Assembly (NCBI GenBank): GCA_963678135.1
Contig: OY782667.1
Span: 1,612,001-1,676,000, forward strand
Reading direction: 5' to 3'
Source: JAHJKV01 sp963678135
GTDB lineage: Bacteria > Desulfobacterota > Desulfovibrionia > Desulfovibrionales > Desulfovibrionaceae
Length of the DNA stretch: 64,000 nucleotides
Shown here one piece after another: positions 61,232 to 64,000 of this stretch (positions are counted from its first letter, which is position 1; every line of letters begins with the position of its first letter). The notes beneath the pieces were generated by a model. The model saw only the letters and a program-made list of their open reading frames with translations, did not search any database and was not told where the DNA came from. The translations under genes were made by a program, and so were the position numbers.

Positions 61232-62617
61232 ATGAGTACTACAATAAAAACTTTGGAATACAAGCCTACAAGCTGCTGGGAAATGTATAAATCAAAAAAA
61301 CATCGCCAGAGTATGCACACAAGTGCTCAAAAATATATTAATTTTCTGTCTACCTGTAAAACTGAACGGGAGACCGTGGATTGGCTCATGGAGCAGGCAA
61401 AGCAAAAAAACTTTGCACTCGGGATCAATGGAAACTCGGCCATGCTGGTCAACAGAGGTAAAACCATGCTCTTGGCGCGACGTGGCAAACGCCCAATGTC
61501 AGAAGGAGTGCGACTCATTGGAGCGCATGTCGACAGTCCTCGTTTAGATCTTAAGCAACATCCCTTATACGCTGATGTTGATCTGGCGCTTGCAAAAACA
61601 CATTATTATGGTGGAATTAAAAAATATCAGTGGCTCGCAAGAGAACTCGCTTTGCATGGTGTTGTGGTCAAAAAAGACGGAACCTTGATCAAAATTGTTG
61701 TTGGTGAAAATCCCACAGATCCGGTATTGACCATCACTGATCTACTGCCACATTTGGCCTACAAGCAAGCTGTACAAAAAGTACAGGATGCTTTTGAAGC
61801 TGAAAAATTAAATATCGTTTTAGGACATGAACCAAATTTAGACATTTCAAACAGCAAAAAAAGCGTTAAGGAAGCCTTACTGCAATTACTTCTCACTCGC
61901 TTTGAGCTGCGAGAAGAAGATTTATATTCTGCGGAATTACAAATTGTCCCTGCAGGGCCTGCTCGCTTTGTGGGTTTAGATTCCTCCCTTATAGGATCGT
62001 ATGGACAGGATGATCGCTGCTGTGTGTGGTGCGCTTTTGAGGCTTTTGTACAAGAACCGGAGCCAGAACACTGCCAACTTGCCCTGTTTTGGGATAAGGA
62101 AGAAATAGGTTCCGAAGGAGCCACTGGAGCAAAATCACTGTTCTTTGAATACTGCCTTGATGATTTGCGTGAAGCATGGGAGCCAAGCGCAAAACTTTCA
62201 CATATTTTAATGGCCAGCCAAGCAATCAGCGCGGACGTTCATGCAGGAGTTGATCCTGATTTTCAAGATGTATATGAAAAACGAAATGCCGCGCGCATGG
62301 GATATGGACCATGCTTTTCAAAATTTACAGGCCATCGTGGTAAAGTCGGTGCCAATGACGCACACCCTGAATTTATAGCCCAGCTTCGCGCTTTGCTTGA
62401 AACATACAAGGTTCCTTGGCAAATGGCAGAACTCGGCAAAGTTGATTTAGGCGGTGGGGGAACAGTTGCTAAATTCCTTGCTGTGTACGGCATGGACATC
62501 ATTGATATGGGACCACCGGTTCTCTCCATGCACTCTCCTTTTGAAATCACAAGTAAAGCCGATATTTATGCTACCTTGCAAGCATTTCGCGCCTTTTGGA
62601 AAGGCTCAAGACTATAA
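61232..62617 (+). CDS. M18-family aminopeptidase
   Basis: Zinc metallopeptidase that removes N-terminal acidic or hydrophobic residues. The 461-residue protein carries IGAHVDSPRLDLKQ (about 92-105, His metal ligand), GQDDRCCVW (about 258-266), FWDKEEIGSEGATGA (catalytic Glu pair, about 290-304), SADVHAGVDPDFQD and a last metal His in LSMHSPFEIT. An unrelated gene between selA and selB; cytosolic. Strand and spacing (30 and 9 bp) suggest co-transcription. Confidence 0.92.
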   Translation: MSTTIKTLEYKPTSCWEMYKSKKHRQSMHTSAQKYINFLSTCKTERETVDWLMEQAKQKNFALGINGNSAMLVNRGKTMLLARRGKRPMSEGVRLIGAHVDSPRLDLKQHPLYADVDLALAKTHYYGGIKKYQWLARELALHGVVVKKDGTLIKIVVGENPTDPVLTITDLLPHLAYKQAVQKVQDAFEAEKLNIVLGHEPNLDISNSKKSVKEALLQLLLTRFELREEDLYSAELQIVPAGPARFVGLDSSLIGSYGQDDRCCVWCAFEAFVQEPEPEHCQLALFWDKEEIGSEGATGAKSLFFEYCLDDLREAWEPSAKLSHILMASQAISADVHAGVDPDFQDVYEKRNAARMGYGPCFSKFTGHRGKVGANDAHPEFIAQLRALLETYKVPWQMAELGKVDLGGGGTVAKFLAVYGMDIIDMGPPVLSMHSPFEITSKADIYATLQAFRAFWKGSRL

Positions 62618-62626
62618 GGTATTTCT

Positions 62627-64000
62627 ATGCACTGTGTCATGGGTATGGCCGGACATATTGATCACGGCAAAACCTCTTTGGTCAAGGCATTGACCGGAGT
62701 TGATTGCGATCGACTGCCAGAAGAAAAAAAGCGAGGCATCACCATTGAACTTGGCTTTACCCATTTGAATTATAAGGAAATGCAGCTTGGAATTATTGAT
62801 GTGCCCGGGCATGAAAAATTTGTTAAAAACATGGTGGCCGGAGCAGCAGGGATTGATTTTGTTTTACTGGTTGTTGCTGCTGACGAAGGTATTATGCCAC
62901 AAACACGAGAACATCTTGAAATCTGTTCTCTTTTGGGCATAACACAAGGACTTGTTGCGCTCACCAAAACCGATGTGGTGGACACGCAGTGGCTAGATAT
63001 GGTGCACGAGGAGCTTGCAGACTACTTGCGTACAACATTTTTGGCGCAAGCACCTGTTATTCCGGTTTCAGCACACAAGGAAAATGGTCTGCAAGAACTC
63101 AAAAATGCCTTGCTTTCTTTAGCTCAAAAAATAAAAAAGCATTCTGCTCTTGATCTATTACGCCTACCCATTGACAGGGTATTTAGCATGAAAGGTTTTG
63201 GTACCGTACTGACCGGTACTCTGCTTTCTGGAATGCTTGCAGTTGGTGACGAGATAGCCCTTTATCCCCAAAAAATAAAAAGCAAGGTTCGAGGCCTTCA
63301 ATCACACGGAGAGCAGGAAAAAATAACCGAAGCAGGACGCAGAGTAGCTGTCAACCTTGCTGGAGTTGAAGTAAACCAGCTCAGTCGAGGCAATGTTTTG
63401 ACATCCCCCAATGCACTCCTTCCTGCCCGTGAGTGGGACATCAAATTACGCTGCCTGCCCTCTTCACCTCGTCCTCTTAAGCACCGTAAAGAAGTGCATT
63501 TTCACCACGGCACTCGCGAAGTTTTAGCCCGTATATACTTTCTTGATCGCGATGAATTACAGCCGGGTGAAAGTGCTCTTTGCCGTGTACGATTCAATGA
63601 AGACATGGTTGGAGTATGGGGAGACCATGTGGTACTGCGCTCCTTTTCTCCCTTACAAGCCATTGCCGGAGGGCAATTAATCAATCCTTTAGGGCGCAAA
63701 ATTAAACGAAGCCCCCAAGCCGTCAAGCAATTAACTGTATTAGCACAAGCAGAGAGTGCTAAACGAGTCCTTGCACAATTAGATATGTCTGAAGCTACTG
63801 GTTTAGCTTTTACTGAACTACTTGTTTTGACAGGGCTCAATACCAAAATATTGACAAAAATACTGACTGATTTTTGCAGTACACAACAGGCCGTGCTCCT
63901 TGATAAAGAAGAGCAACGATATATTTCTGGCTCTCTTATAAACGTTCTAAAAAAAGAATGCCTTGCTTTTATTGAAACATTCCATGCTAGCCACCCTATG
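62627..64000 (+). CDS. selB: Selenocysteine-specific elongation factor SelB (3' end outside window)
   Basis: Delivers Sec-tRNA(Sec) to UGA codons marked by a SECIS hairpin. At least 458 codons are open to the window edge. The start is ATG 62627 (MHCVMGMAGHIDHGKTSL), with G1 GHIDHGKT (9-16), RGITIELGF (switch I), DVPGHEKFV (G3) and TKTDV (G4). Domain II begins near residue 180 (IDRVFSMKGFGTVLTGTLLSG). The visible part ends in the C-terminal winged-helix portion. AAGGT precedes the ATG; it lies 9 bp after the M18 gene. Confidence 0.96.
   Translation, partial: MHCVMGMAGHIDHGKTSLVKALTGVDCDRLPEEKKRGITIELGFTHLNYKEMQLGIIDVPGHEKFVKNMVAGAAGIDFVLLVVAADEGIMPQTREHLEICSLLGITQGLVALTKTDVVDTQWLDMVHEELADYLRTTFLAQAPVIPVSAHKENGLQELKNALLSLAQKIKKHSALDLLRLPIDRVFSMKGFGTVLTGTLLSGMLAVGDEIALYPQKIKSKVRGLQSHGEQEKITEAGRRVAVNLAGVEVNQLSRGNVLTSPNALLPAREWDIKLRCLPSSPRPLKHRKEVHFHHGTREVLARIYFLDRDELQPGESALCRVRFNEDMVGVWGDHVVLRSFSPLQAIAGGQLINPLGRKIKRSPQAVKQLTVLAQAESAKRVLAQLDMSEATGLAFTELLVLTGLNTKILTKILTDFCSTQQAVLLDKEEQRYISGSLINVLKKECLAFIETFHASHPM

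Overview
The window reads as a chromosomal segment of a motile, Gram-negative, selenocysteine-using anaerobe, most likely a low-GC member of the Desulfovibrionaceae (Desulfobacterota). This is inferred from gene content: SelA/SelB, a stand-alone AICAR transformylase, CheV, a FliS gene behind a sigma-54 promoter, an rpsU-yqeY-mutS2-dnaG-rpoD operon, and the protein sequences of S21, Ffh and LigA. No species call is possible from the sequence alone.

Layout. 1-4161 (minus): ligA (cut by the window), a 2-TM/RCK potassium channel and uvrB. 4162-4694: a tandem and palindromic repeat block. 4695-10380: a small conserved gene, the fluoride channel crcB, a CYTH protein, clpS-clpA and mgtE. 10446-13948: an AraC regulator divergent from an alcohol dehydrogenase, cupin and Tat-flavodoxin operon, resembling yqhC/yqhD. 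14006-16227: a periplasmic TPR protein behind a strongly folded leader. 16568-23715: dus, a 38-residue membrane peptide, a peroxiredoxin, holB, purA, AICAR transformylase and a SemiSWEET. 23803-25842: an RNase II-family nuclease. 25962-29133: a tryptophan-type leader peptide with tandem terminators, duplicated consensus promoters and a TrpXYZ-like ABC transporter. 29191-31402: ndk, proC, cbiB. 31498-34670: an AT-rich four-gene operon (HAD phosphatase, two membrane proteins, a frameshifted sodium:solute symporter). 34772-41263: the macromolecular-synthesis operon. 41480-47749: an accessory island with an IS1182-type remnant, tRNA-Ser(UGA), a Fic protein, an IS1595-type element, an orphan antitoxin and a fused AAA-ATPase/DUF4435 protein resembling the PARIS anti-phage system. 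47845-50536: rimM, a KH protein, rpsP, ffh. 51042-58466: cheV, rlpA, typA, an HDOD protein, fliS and a Yip1 protein. 58539-64000: folC, selA, an M18 aminopeptidase and selB (cut by the window).

How the parts work together. ClpS/ClpA form an N-end-rule protease front end. TrpX/Y/Z-like genes make one importer whose upstream leader looks built to sense charged tRNA-Trp. SelA charges tRNA-Sec with selenium and SelB delivers it. CheV, FliS and the HDOD protein indicate flagellar chemotaxis. The two most unusual areas are the Trp leader, in which six RNA segments can pair in a relay across two terminators, and the tRNA-Ser to rimM island with the fused PARIS-like protein. A dispersed palindromic repeat family (about 4480, 16300, 19000 and 50700) and two in-frame 15-bp minisatellites (in holB and in the trpX-like gene) add to the repeat-rich character.
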